Source of the DNA: CANJSG01 sp038203875
GTDB lineage: Bacteria > Verrucomicrobiota > Verrucomicrobiia > Limisphaerales > CANJSG01
NCBI GenBank assembly: GCA_038203875.1
Contig: JBBRDN010000001.1
Location: 13,632-77,631, forward strand
Direction: 5' to 3'
Length of the DNA stretch: 64,000 nucleotides
The position numbers and the translations under genes are program-made. Below are positions 22,550 through 30,981 of this stretch, in pieces. The notes beneath the pieces were generated by a model. That model was not told the DNA's origin, did not search any database, and was given only the letters and a program-made list of their open reading frames with translations. How positions within the stretch are numbered: the first letter of the stretch is position 1; every line of letters starts with the position of its first letter.

Positions 22550-24076
22550 ATGACTTCCCGAATCACCATGAAGCCTCTTCTCAATGCGGCCCTGCTTGGT
22601 TTCCTCGCCGTCAGTTCCTCGTTTGCCGCCGACATCCCGGATCGTCCGGAGAAGCTGAAGTTCCCCTCGCTCACCTTCACGCCGCCGAACCCGGACGACT
22701 ACCGCGTGCAGCTCAAGGCCGGCCCGGTGGCTTACGTCGTGCCGGACCGCGAACTGCCGTTGGTCAGCATCTCCATCACCGTCCGCACCGGCGGCTACGT
22801 CGTGCCCGAGGGCAAGGAAGGCCTCGAAGAACTCACCGGCCATCTCATCGCCCGCGGCGGCACGGCATCGAAGAAGGCCGAAGAACTTGAAGAACGCCTC
22901 GCCTTCCTTGCGGCCCAACTCGGTTCGTCCGTCGGTGAAACCCGCGGCAGCGTTTCCCTCAACCTCCTCTCCAAGGACCTCGACGAGGGCCTGTCCATCC
23001 TCCGTGAAGTCCTGACCCAGCCACGCTTCCAGGACGACAAGCTCGCCCTCCGCAAGCAGCAGATGGTGCAGTCGATGAAGCAGCGCAACGACGAGTCCGA
23101 AGCCATCGAGGACCGCGAGGCGTCGTTCCTCGCCTACGGGGAAAAGTTCTGGGCCAACCGCCAGACCACCGCCGCTTCCGTCGAGGCCGTCACCCGCGTC
23201 GACATCGAGGCGTTCCACAAGCGCTGGTTCCATCCCGCCAACTTCACCATCGCCGTCAGCGGCGACTTCGAACGGGAGGCCATGGTTGCGCGGTTGGAGA
23301 AGCTCCTCGGCGACTGGCCGTGGCAGGGCGACAAGCCGCCCGCCGTTCCAACCGACACCCAGATGGCCTCGCCCGGGGTCTACATGGTGAACAAGGACGT
23401 CAACCAAGGCCGCGTGACCGTCATGCTGCCCGGCATCCTGCGCGAGGATCCCGACTTCATGCCCGCACGCCTCATGAACTACATCCTTGGCGGCGGCGGA
23501 TTCACCTCGCGGTTGATGACGCGTATCCGTTCCGACGAAGGGTTGGCCTACTCGGCCGGCTCGAGCGTGCCCGGCGGCCTGGACTACCCGCTCGCCGTCA
23601 CGGCCTCGTTCCAGAGCAAGTCCCCCACCGTCGCCTACGCAACGGCGATCATCCTCGAGGAATTGGCCACGGTGCGGAACCAGCCCGTGAGCGACGAGGA
23701 GCTGAACTCCACGAAGAAGTATTTCACCGAGGTCTTCCCGCGCACCTTCGCCAGCAAGTCGGCGGTGGCCGGGACCTTTGCCGATGACGAATTCACCGGC
23801 CGCTTCGCCAAACATCCCGATTTCTGGAAGACCTACCGCGACCGCCTCAACGCCGTGACCAAGGCCGACGTGCAGCGCGCCGCACAGCGCATCCTCAACA
23901 CGAACAACCTCGTCGTCCTCGTCGTTGGCCAGAAGGACGAGGTGCTCAAGGGCCACCCGACCCACAAGGCTTCGCTCAAGGAAATCGGCCGCGGGTCCGT
24001 CAGCGAGCTGCCCCTGCGCGATCCGCTCACCATGAAGCCTATCACCAGCGGCGAAGTGAAGCCGACGGAGAAGTGA
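22550..24076 (+). CDS. M16-family peptidase-like partner lacking the zinc motif
   Basis: 508 residues from ATG 22550 (ATG 22568 and a GTG at 22535 overlapping the previous stop are alternatives) with signal sequence LLNAALLGFLAVSSSFAA. Fold matches M16 (VVPDRELPLVSISITVRTGG, later YILGGGGFTSRLMTRIRSDE and GLAYSAGSS), but where HxxEH should stand the sequence is ELTGHLIARGG, so zinc binding is lost. The conserved glycine-rich and R/Y motifs of the non-catalytic M16B subunit are intact. It follows the active M16 gene by 11 bases, consistent with a heterodimeric periplasmic protease. Confidence 0.9.
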   Translation: MTSRITMKPLLNAALLGFLAVSSSFAADIPDRPEKLKFPSLTFTPPNPDDYRVQLKAGPVAYVVPDRELPLVSISITVRTGGYVVPEGKEGLEELTGHLIARGGTASKKAEELEERLAFLAAQLGSSVGETRGSVSLNLLSKDLDEGLSILREVLTQPRFQDDKLALRKQQMVQSMKQRNDESEAIEDREASFLAYGEKFWANRQTTAASVEAVTRVDIEAFHKRWFHPANFTIAVSGDFEREAMVARLEKLLGDWPWQGDKPPAVPTDTQMASPGVYMVNKDVNQGRVTVMLPGILREDPDFMPARLMNYILGGGGFTSRLMTRIRSDEGLAYSAGSSVPGGLDYPLAVTASFQSKSPTVAYATAIILEELATVRNQPVSDEELNSTKKYFTEVFPRTFASKSAVAGTFADDEFTGRFAKHPDFWKTYRDRLNAVTKADVQRAAQRILNTNNLVVLVVGQKDEVLKGHPTHKASLKEIGRGSVSELPLRDPLTMKPITSGEVKPTEK

Positions 24077-24102
24077 CGCTTGAAACGGCGATGACAAACG
24101 GA

Positions 24103-24132
24103 TTGTGGGGCACGCAGCTAGTCCCCTAGTTT
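24103..24132 (+). promoter_or_regulatory. Predicted promoter of galE
   Basis: TTGTGG (24103-24108), 18-base spacer, TAGTTT (24127-24132). The -10 box ends 8 bases before the galE ATG, so the transcript would be nearly leaderless. Confidence 0.35.
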
Positions 24133-24140
24133 TTCAGCTC

Positions 24141-25112
24141 ATGAAGATCTTCGTCACGGGTGGTGCTGGATACATCGGGTCCGTCTTCGTCGAGGAGGCG
24201 CTCAACGCCGGCCACCAAGTCACGGTCTACGACAACCTCACCGAGGGACACCGCTCCGCCGTCGATCCGCGCGCGGCCTTCGTCCAGGGCGACTTCAACG
24301 AGCGGGAACACATCTTCGCCGCCGTGAAGGCCGCCGCGCCCGAGGCCGTCGTCCACTTCGCCGCCAACGCGCTCGTGGGCGAGTCGATGATCAATCCGTC
24401 GAAGTATTTCCGGAACAATGTGGCCGGCGGATTGAACCTCATCGACGCCGCCCAGCAGAACGGGGTGAAGAAGTTCGTCTTCAGCTCGACCTGCGCGACC
24501 TTCGGCACGCCGGACCGTGTGCCCATCGACGAGACCACGACGCAGAAGCCGGTGAATCCCTACGGCGAGTCCAAGCTGATGTTCGAGAAGATCCTCCAGT
24601 GGTATCACCAGATCCACGGGTTGGAGTTCGTCGCCTTCCGCTACTTCAACGCCGCCGGGGCCAGCGAGCGTTTCGGCGAGAATCATCGTGTCGAGTCGCA
24701 CCTCATTCCCAACGTGCTCAAGGTGGCGCTCGGCCAGGCCAAGGAATGCCAGATCTTCGGCACGGATTATCCCACGCCCGACGGCACCTGCGTGCGCGAC
24801 TACATCCACATCGTCGACCTCGCGCAGGCCCATCTGCTCGCGCTCAAAGCCGGCACGACGGGCTTCTTCAACCTCGGCAACGGCGACGGCTACAGCGTCC
24901 GTGAAGTGATCCAGATGTGCGAGAAGATCACGGGAAAGAGCATCCCCGCGATCGAGAAGCCGCGCCGTCCCGGCGATCCGCCGCGGCTCGTGGCCGCCGC
25001 CAACAAGGCGTTCACGGAACTGGGTTGGAAACCGAAGTATCCCACGCTCGAGGACATCGTCCGCACGGCGTGGGACTGGCACGTGAAGAATCCGACGGGC
25101 TACCGCGATTGA
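24141..25112 (+). CDS. galE: UDP-glucose 4-epimerase
   Basis: 323 residues from ATG 24141. Extended SDR that interconverts UDP-glucose and UDP-galactose with bound NAD. N-terminal GGAGYIGS is the dinucleotide loop; VYDNLTEGHR binds the adenine ribose; SSTCATFG supplies the catalytic Ser/Thr and NPYGESK the Tyr-Lys pair; FRYFNAAGA and DGTCVRDYIHIVDLAQAH are specific to GalE. It provides sugar nucleotides for cell-surface polymers and fits with the sugar nucleotidyltransferase at 59554 and kinase at 29478, though these are not linked. Confidence 0.95.
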   Translation: MKIFVTGGAGYIGSVFVEEALNAGHQVTVYDNLTEGHRSAVDPRAAFVQGDFNEREHIFAAVKAAAPEAVVHFAANALVGESMINPSKYFRNNVAGGLNLIDAAQQNGVKKFVFSSTCATFGTPDRVPIDETTTQKPVNPYGESKLMFEKILQWYHQIHGLEFVAFRYFNAAGASERFGENHRVESHLIPNVLKVALGQAKECQIFGTDYPTPDGTCVRDYIHIVDLAQAHLLALKAGTTGFFNLGNGDGYSVREVIQMCEKITGKSIPAIEKPRRPGDPPRLVAAANKAFTELGWKPKYPTLEDIVRTAWDWHVKNPTGYRD

Positions 25113-25133
25113 CAGTCTTTCCGAAGCGACAAA

Positions 25134-25260
25134 GTAGGGCGGGCATCCTGCCTGCCCATGGAGGTCTCTTTGCGAATGCCTGACAGTGCGATCGGATCGG
25201 ACGACGGGTGTGAACGATGGAACCCCAGTCAGGACGGGGCAGGCTGGAAGCCCGCCCTAC
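25134..25260. repeat. Palindromic GTAGGGCGGGC-type element
   Basis: 127 bp with terminal inverted repeats starting GTAGGGCGGGCATCCTGCCT and ending in the near-complement (GGCAGGCTGGAAGCCCGCCC then TAC). Arms differ by a few bases; the centre is unique and non-coding. The outermost bases match those of the 2995-3154 element. It lies between the convergent galE and DUF486 genes. Confidence 0.75.
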
Positions 25261-25290
25261 GTTCATCAGCACCGTTACCCATGAGACTCG

Positions 25291-25647
25291 TCATTGCTTC
25301 GGCAGGAACGTGAAGGCGACGGCGGCAAGGATGCAGAGAAAGGCGGCGAGGTGGTTCCAGCGGAGTGTTTCGCCGAGATAATTCACGGCGAACACGGCGA
25401 AGACCGTCAGCGTAATGACCTCCTGGATGATCTTGAGCTGCGTGGCCGAGTAGACATTGTTTCCCCAGCGATTGGCCGGAACCATGACGACATATTCGAA
25501 GAAGGCGATGCCCCAGCTGACGACGATGGCCTTCAAGATGGGCTGGTCCTTGTGCTTGAGGTGTCCATACCAGGCGAACGTCATGAAGACGTTGGAGACG
25601 GTGAGCAGGACGATGGGAAACCAGCGGCTCTGGGTCAGGTCGCTCAT
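25291..25647 (-). CDS. DUF486 small DMT-superfamily membrane protein
   Basis: 118 residues, ATG at 25647. Four hydrophobic helices: IVLLTVSNVFMTFAWYGHL, AIVVSWGIAFFEYVVMVPAN, a short ITLTVFAVFAVNYLGE and LAAFLCILAAVAFTFLP. The motif NRWGNNVYSATQLKIIQEVI is characteristic of DUF486. Function unknown; structurally related to small multidrug-resistance proteins. The start overlaps the hisF stop by 4 bases (ATGA), so translation is likely coupled to hisF. Confidence 0.88.
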   Translation of the reverse strand: MSDLTQSRWFPIVLLTVSNVFMTFAWYGHLKHKDQPILKAIVVSWGIAFFEYVVMVPANRWGNNVYSATQLKIIQEVITLTVFAVFAVNYLGETLRWNHLAAFLCILAAVAFTFLPKQ

Positions 25648-26417
25648 AGACGGACCGGCAATCCGCGCGACGCGAGATGCCTCTTCACATCGCCCACGGT
25701 GAATTCGCCGTAGTGGAAGATGCTCGCCGCCAAAACGGCGTCGGCCCGGCCTTCGAGGAGGACTTCAGCCATGTGTTCCAGCGAACCGGCCCCGCCGCTC
25801 GCCACGACGGGGACACCGACGGATTCGCTGACGCGCCGCGTGATGACGAGGTCGAACCCCTTCCTCGTGCCGTCGCCGTCGATGCTATTCAGCACGATCT
25901 CGCCCGCGCCGAGCGCGACGGCCTGCTTCGCCCATTCCAGCGCGTCCATGCCGGTGTCCTTGCGGCCGCCGTGCGAGAAGACGCGCCAAGACTCGGATGA
26001 CACGCGTTTGGCATCGATCGAGACGACGATGCACTGGCTGCCAAATTTCTCCGCGCCTTCGCGGATAAGATTCGGCGTGGCCAGCGCGGAGGAGTTGATG
26101 CTGACCTTGTCGGCCCCGGCCCGGAGCATCTGGCTCATGTCGGCGACGGCGCGGATTCCGCCGCCGACGGTGAGCGGCATGAAGCACTGGTCAGCCGTGC
26201 GCTCGATGACCTCGATCATCGACGTCCGGCCGTGGGCCGTCGCCGTGATATCGAAGAAGACCATCTCGTCCGCGCCCTGTTCGTTGTAGCGGACGGCGAG
26301 TTCGACGGGGTCGCCGACGTTCTTCAGTTCGCCGGCTTCCGCCCGGCCGAACTGGACGCCGCGGGTCACCTTGCCGTCGTGGACGTCAAGGCACGGGATG
26401 ACACGTTTGGCCAGCAC
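25644..26417 (-). CDS. hisF: Imidazole glycerol phosphate synthase cyclase subunit HisF
   Basis: 257 residues, ATG at 26417, the standard length. A TIM barrel that closes the imidazole ring in histidine synthesis using ammonia from HisH. Catalytic Asp11 lies in VIPCLDVHDGKV and the second Asp in VVSIDAKR near 130; phosphate-binding loops are LTVGGGIRAV and VVASGGAGSLEHM. No other his gene is nearby, so the pathway is dispersed. Coupled by a 4-base overlap to DUF486 downstream. Confidence 0.95.
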   Translation of the reverse strand: MLAKRVIPCLDVHDGKVTRGVQFGRAEAGELKNVGDPVELAVRYNEQGADEMVFFDITATAHGRTSMIEVIERTADQCFMPLTVGGGIRAVADMSQMLRAGADKVSINSSALATPNLIREGAEKFGSQCIVVSIDAKRVSSESWRVFSHGGRKDTGMDALEWAKQAVALGAGEIVLNSIDGDGTRKGFDLVITRRVSESVGVPVVASGGAGSLEHMAEVLLEGRADAVLAASIFHYGEFTVGDVKRHLASRGLPVRL

Positions 26418-26439
26418 GGGAATGAAAGTCCCGATGAAA

Positions 26440-26826
26440 TCACTTCGAAGGGCTGAACTTGCCGCCGTTGTTCTTGAACTGCCCCTTGGTGTAGAGGACG
26501 ACGTTGATGGAGGCGAAGGGCTTGGTGGTGGAGAACGTGTAGCCCGCCTTCTTCACGGCGGCGTAGATCTCCTCCTTGGTCATGGGCTTGCCGGTGGTCA
26601 CCTGCTTGACCACTTCCTTCAGGGAAACGGCGTTGCGGGTCCGGGGGGCCTTGGCCTTCGCCCTGGCCGGCGCGACGGAACGAACGACGGCGGCAGGAGC
26701 CGAAACCGTGGCGGTCTCGGAGCCGAGGACGGCGTTTATTTCAGACAGCCGTTTCTCGAGGGACTGCTTTTCGTTGACGAGGGAAGTTCGGAGGGCGGCG
26801 AATTTCTTGAGCGTATCGTTCTTCAT
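26440..26826 (-). CDS. Coiled-coil protein with HARE-HTH-like domain
   Basis: 128 residues from ATG 26826. N-terminal helix FAALRTSLVNEKQSLEKRLS is coiled-coil-like, followed by an Ala/Pro/Lys-rich basic linker and a C-terminal domain (SLKEVVKQVTTGKPMTKEEI, then FASINVVLYTKGQFKNNGGK) resembling the HB1/ASXL/HARE-HTH winged helix seen in RNA polymerase delta subunits, restriction systems and chromatin proteins. It may be a small DNA- or RNA-polymerase-associated protein. The similarity is pattern-based. It sits 22 bases upstream of hisF on the same strand. Confidence 0.65.
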   Translation of the reverse strand: MKNDTLKKFAALRTSLVNEKQSLEKRLSEINAVLGSETATVSAPAAVVRSVAPARAKAKAPRTRNAVSLKEVVKQVTTGKPMTKEEIYAAVKKAGYTFSTTKPFASINVVLYTKGQFKNNGGKFSPSK

Positions 26827-26889
26827 ATGAAGCGGTGGAAGTAACTGACTAATTACCGGAACACAAGGCCGCATTAGCTGCCAGCACGG

Positions 26890-29301
26890 TCAGCGATAAA
26901 TCAGATAACGCTCGCGGCGTTCAAGGAACGAGGCCAACGCCGCGCTCCATCGCCCATGGGATTCAGGCAGCGACGCGCCGTTCTTCACGTCCTGGGTCGC
27001 CCCGGGATTTCCGACCAGCGTCTCGAACTTCGGCAGGTTGAACTCCTTCGGATAGTGTTTCTCAAGCGCCGACGCGACCGCGATGCCGATGTCGACGGAC
27101 CGGAGGAGTTCCCGGTCGGTCACCGTCATCGTGACTCCGTGGCAGAGTTTCTTGGCATGGACGCTTGAGGTCGGGGTGAAGGAGGTGGCGGCAAACTTGA
27201 CTCCGGCAAGGTTGAGCGCGGTGAGCTCCTTGGCGAGCATGGTCCCGTCGATCCACGGGGCGCCGACGACTTCGAAGGGCATGTCCGTCCCCCGGCCGAC
27301 GGAGACCGGGTTGAACTCCACGAGGCCGACACCGGGATAGAGCGCGGCCTGGTCGAGTTTCCGGATGTTCGGCGACGGATTGATCCATGGGAGCTTCGTC
27401 TCGTCGAACCACAGAGCGCGCGTCCAATTTTCGACTGGCACGACGGCGAGCTTGGACTTGTAGCCGAGCTCTTCGTTGAACATCCGAGCCAGTTCTCCGA
27501 CGGTCATCCCGTGGCGCACAGGCAACGTATGGTAGCCGATGAAGCTCTGGAACCGGGTCTGCACCGGGCCTTCCACGATGCGCCCGCCGATGGGGTTCAC
27601 TCGGTCGAGCACCATGATCTCAACTCCGGCCCGCGCGGCGGCGTCCATCGCGCCGCCCATGGTGGAGACGTAGGTGTAGAAGCGGCAGCCAATGTCCTGG
27701 ATGTCGAAGACGACGACGTCGACCTGCTTGAGAAGATCCTGCCGCGGCTTGCGCGATTCCATGGCGAGCTTGGTGTAATTCGCCTCGCTCATTCCGGCCG
27801 GGCGCTTGGGGCTCTCGGGATAAAGGCTGTAAACCTTCAGGCCGGTCTTCTGGTCGATGGAGTCGCCGACCTTCTCGTCGACTTCGCCACGGATGCCGTG
27901 CTCGGGGCCGAAGAGCATCGTGAGCTTCACGCCGGGCGCGTTGAAGAGCAGGTCGATGGTGGAATTGCCGTCGCGGTCGCGGCCGGTGTGGTTGGTGATC
28001 AGGGCGACCTTCTTGCCCGTGAGCGGCGCGAAGCCGTCGCGCTTGAGGACGTCGATGCCGTTGAGGACTGGTTTGTTCGTGTCCGACTGGCCGCGGGGTT
28101 GGAGCGCGCCGGGGACCTTGGCGAAGGCGAATCCGGCAACCGACTGCGCGGACAATGTTCCAAGCGTGCCGTAAAGCGGGAGGATGTTGCCGTTGCCGTC
28201 CGGGTGAACGCGGTTGCTGAGGAAGATGTAGAAGGTCTTGGAGAAAGGATCGACCCAGAAGATGCAGCCGGTGAAACCGGTATGGCCATAGCTGCCCACG
28301 GGAAACTCCGTGCCGCGCGGACGTGAGTAGACCGAATCGATGTCCCAGCCGAGGCCGCGACGGTTCCACGATCCGGCGGGCGACTGCACGGAGGTCATCA
28401 GGCGAACGGTCTCGGGCTTGAAGATCCGCACTCCATCGAGTTCACCGAGGTTCAGCATCATGCGGGCGAAGCGTGCGAGGTCGGCCGTGGTGGTGAAGAG
28501 CCCGGCATGTCCGGCCACGCCGCCCATGCGGCGCGACGTGGGATCGTGGACTTCACCCTGAAGTGCCTTACCCGCGATCTTCTCGGTCGGAGCGATGCGC
28601 GAAGCCGGGAAGCGGTTGAGCGGGAGATAACCGCTGTCCTTCATGCCGAGCGGACCAAACACCTTCTCGGCGGCGAATTCGTTCAGCGGCTTGCCGCTGA
28701 CGCGATGGACGATCTCGCCGACGAGGATGTAGTTCGGATCCGAGTAGCGGAAGAAGGTGCCCGGCGGATGCGTCACCTTGAGCGCGCAGGCAAGCGAGAT
28801 GGCCTTGTCGTAGCCGCTCCAAGCCGGAGTCGCGGGAAGTCCGGCGATCAAGCCCGACGTGTGCGTCATCAGATGCCGGACGGTGATGGCCTCCTTGCCG
28901 CCGCCCTTGAACTCGGGGATGTAGCGCGAGACCGGCGCGTCGACTTCGACCTTGCCCTGTTCGATCAGGAGCATGATCGACGGCGTGGTGGCGATGACCT
29001 TGGTCAGCGACGCGGCGTCGAAGAGCGTCGTCTCGTCCATCGCCTCGGCGGCAGGATCGAGAGTGCGGGTGCCGTAGGCCTTGTGGTAGTTGGAACCGTT
29101 CCGCTCCAGCCAGAACGTCGCGCCGGGCATCTGCTGCTTTGTGATGAACGATTCGATTGCGGAATCGATTTCCGGAAGCTTCGCTGCGTCCAACGCCGGC
29201 GCTGGAAACGGGGCAGGGGGCGACGTGTTTCGGCAGCCCGGTGTAGTGAGGCCGAGGCCAACGAGCAGGAGGGCCGAGATCAGCGGGGCGAGACGGTTCA
29301 T
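26890..29301 (-). CDS. Lipoprotein fusion: serine hydrolase (beta-lactamase fold) + NamZ/DUF1343
   Basis: 803 residues from ATG 29301; signal ends in a lipobox with Cys23. Residues about 45-400 are a class C beta-lactamase/PBP4*-like hydrolase with SLTK (S98-K101), YSDPNY near 186 and a HTGFTG segment replacing KTG. Residues about 420-803 are DUF1343 (AcGH171/NamZ): LFGPEHGIRG, DIQDIGCRFYTYVSTM, LDRVNPIGG and RGTDMPFEVVGAPW. NamZ is an exo-N-acetylmuramidase acting on peptidoglycan fragments; joining it to a penicillin-binding-type domain suggests wall turnover or MurNAc recovery at the outer membrane. TATCTT 8 bases before the ATG could be a -10 box. Confidence 0.9.
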   Translation of the reverse strand: MNRLAPLISALLLVGLGLTTPGCRNTSPPAPFPAPALDAAKLPEIDSAIESFITKQQMPGATFWLERNGSNYHKAYGTRTLDPAAEAMDETTLFDAASLTKVIATTPSIMLLIEQGKVEVDAPVSRYIPEFKGGGKEAITVRHLMTHTSGLIAGLPATPAWSGYDKAISLACALKVTHPPGTFFRYSDPNYILVGEIVHRVSGKPLNEFAAEKVFGPLGMKDSGYLPLNRFPASRIAPTEKIAGKALQGEVHDPTSRRMGGVAGHAGLFTTTADLARFARMMLNLGELDGVRIFKPETVRLMTSVQSPAGSWNRRGLGWDIDSVYSRPRGTEFPVGSYGHTGFTGCIFWVDPFSKTFYIFLSNRVHPDGNGNILPLYGTLGTLSAQSVAGFAFAKVPGALQPRGQSDTNKPVLNGIDVLKRDGFAPLTGKKVALITNHTGRDRDGNSTIDLLFNAPGVKLTMLFGPEHGIRGEVDEKVGDSIDQKTGLKVYSLYPESPKRPAGMSEANYTKLAMESRKPRQDLLKQVDVVVFDIQDIGCRFYTYVSTMGGAMDAAARAGVEIMVLDRVNPIGGRIVEGPVQTRFQSFIGYHTLPVRHGMTVGELARMFNEELGYKSKLAVVPVENWTRALWFDETKLPWINPSPNIRKLDQAALYPGVGLVEFNPVSVGRGTDMPFEVVGAPWIDGTMLAKELTALNLAGVKFAATSFTPTSSVHAKKLCHGVTMTVTDRELLRSVDIGIAVASALEKHYPKEFNLPKFETLVGNPGATQDVKNGASLPESHGRWSAALASFLERRERYLIYR

Positions 29302-29433
29302 CGCCGCGAAAGATAGGACCGGGAAACGCGAACCCAAACGAAAAGCCGAAGCGTTTCTGCTACGAAAGTAGGCCGAGCCTGTCGGTCCGGCGCTCCGGGT
29401 CCGGGAGAGGTCGATGATTGCAATTCATGCGGA

Positions 29434-29462
29434 TTGCCTTTGCCCCAACGTAACCCTAGCGT
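29434..29462 (+). promoter_or_regulatory. Predicted promoter of the PfkB kinase gene
   Basis: TTGCCT (29434-29439), 17-base spacer, TAGCGT (29457-29462), 15 bases before the ATG at 29478. Same -10 hexamer as at 10711, 15930, 37793 and 40465. Confidence 0.5.
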
Positions 29463-29477
29463 TGCCGAATCGGCTCC

Positions 29478-30527
29478 ATGAAAAACAAATCTGCCTCCTC
29501 ACGTCGCGGCATCATTGCCGGCGGCAACTGGATCATCGACCAGGTCAAAGTCGTCGACGTCTATCCCCAGCGTGAACAACTCGCCAACATCCGCGCGCAA
29601 CACCAGGGCTCCGGAGGCTCGCCCTACAACCTGCTTGTCGATCTCTCCAAGGTCGGAGCCGGATTTCCTCTGACCGGAGCCGGTCTTGTCGGCAAGGATG
29701 CCAACGGCGAAGTCATCCTCGCCGACTGCAAGAAGCACAAGATCGACACGAAGCACCTCGGCACGACCAACGAGGCCGCCACGTCCTTCACCGACGTGAT
29801 GACCGAGAAGGACGGGGGTCGCCGCACGTTTTTCCACTACCGCGGGGCCAACGCCCTCTGGAACGGGGCTGACATCGATTTCTCCAAGCTCAAGTCCAAG
29901 ATCTTCCACCTCGGTTACCTCCTGCTCCTCGACGCGATGGACGCGCCCGATGCCAAGTTCGGCACCAAGGCCGCCAAGATCCTCAGCGCCGCCCAGGCCG
30001 CCGGCCTCAAGACCAGCATCGACGTCGTCAGCGAGGACAGCGACCGCTTCGCCCGGGTCGTCAGCCCCGCCCTGAAGGCCGTCGACTATTGCATCATCAA
30101 CGAGATCGAGGCCGGCAAGGTCACCGGGTTCAAGCTCCGTGGCGCCGATGGCAAGCTCGACACCGTGTCGGTCCGCCACGCCGCCGGGGCCCTGCTCCAG
30201 CAGGGCGTGAAGGAACTCGTGGTTATCCATTTCCCCGAAGGCGGCTTCTGCCGCACGCGCAAGGGCGAGGATGTCTGGCAGAGCTCTCTCAAACTCAGCG
30301 CCAAGAACATCGCCGGCACCGCCGGAGCCGGAGACGCCTTCTGCGCCGGAGTCCTCCTCGGCCTGCACGATGAGAAGCCGCTCCAGGAATGCCTGGAGAT
30401 GGGCGTCTGTGTGGCGGCCGCGTCCCTCAGCGATCCGACCTGCACCGGCGGCGTGAAGAAGCTGGCCGACTGCCTGGCACTCAAGAAGAAGTTCGGCGTC
30501 CGCGCCTCACTGAACAGCGAGGATTGA
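29478..30527 (+). CDS. PfkB-family carbohydrate kinase
   Basis: 349 residues, ATG at 29478. Ribokinase-fold enzyme phosphorylating a sugar or nucleoside with ATP. The PfkB signature 2 with catalytic Asp is AGTAGAGDAFCAGVLLGL; the N-terminal glycine motif and lid appear in VDLSKVGAGFPLTGAGLVG, and SFTDVMTEKDGGRRTFFHYR fits the substrate lid. Substrate not predictable; it is longer than ribokinase by some 40 residues. Stands alone between divergent and convergent neighbours. Confidence 0.88.
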   Translation: MKNKSASSRRGIIAGGNWIIDQVKVVDVYPQREQLANIRAQHQGSGGSPYNLLVDLSKVGAGFPLTGAGLVGKDANGEVILADCKKHKIDTKHLGTTNEAATSFTDVMTEKDGGRRTFFHYRGANALWNGADIDFSKLKSKIFHLGYLLLLDAMDAPDAKFGTKAAKILSAAQAAGLKTSIDVVSEDSDRFARVVSPALKAVDYCIINEIEAGKVTGFKLRGADGKLDTVSVRHAAGALLQQGVKELVVIHFPEGGFCRTRKGEDVWQSSLKLSAKNIAGTAGAGDAFCAGVLLGLHDEKPLQECLEMGVCVAAASLSDPTCTGGVKKLADCLALKKKFGVRASLNSED

Positions 30528-30621
30528 GTTGGCCGGGGCAGCAACCCGTGTCGACTCGCGGCAACGACGCGCTGAGCGACAACTGAGAGTGACCGACTAG
30601 TTTCCTAGGGCCCGCAGGGCC

Positions 30622-30969
30622 TCACCGGTTCGGAATCTGGATGCGTGCAACGTTACTCGATCCGTCAAAGTAGAACGCGATCTGGTTGGTGCCAGGGCCG
30701 AAGAAATGAAGCCCGAGCCACGGAAATCCTGCATCGAAATCGAAAGACGATCCGTAGGTCCATGACGGATTCAAGCCCAACAGCCCGGTGTGGCGAGACT
30801 TCGGCTCACCCAGAAGTTCCGTGACTCTCCTGTGGGAATCGCCGATCCGAATCTTCCGTGCGATGGCGAGATGCCGTGCGGCAGTGAATACAACGGCCAC
30901 ATAACCCGCGAAGACGAACGTAGCGATACCCAGGAGAACCCATATCGCTTTCTTGCTCCGAAGGGTCAT
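30622..30969 (-). CDS. Single-pass membrane protein with SmpA/OmlA-like motif
   Basis: 115 residues, ATG at 30969. One N-terminal membrane helix (AIWVLLGIATFVFAGYVAVVF) followed by about 80 exported residues. IRIGDSHRRVTELLGEPKSR resembles the 'G.s...V...lG.P' pattern of SmpA/OmlA/BLIP-like small beta proteins. Function unknown. Start is 12 bases after the argA stop on the same strand, so it may be the last gene of an argA unit. Confidence 0.6.
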   Translation of the reverse strand: MTLRSKKAIWVLLGIATFVFAGYVAVVFTAARHLAIARKIRIGDSHRRVTELLGEPKSRHTGLLGLNPSWTYGSSFDFDAGFPWLGLHFFGPGTNQIAFYFDGSSNVARIQIPNR

Positions 30970-30981
30970 CGGTCTCTGAAC

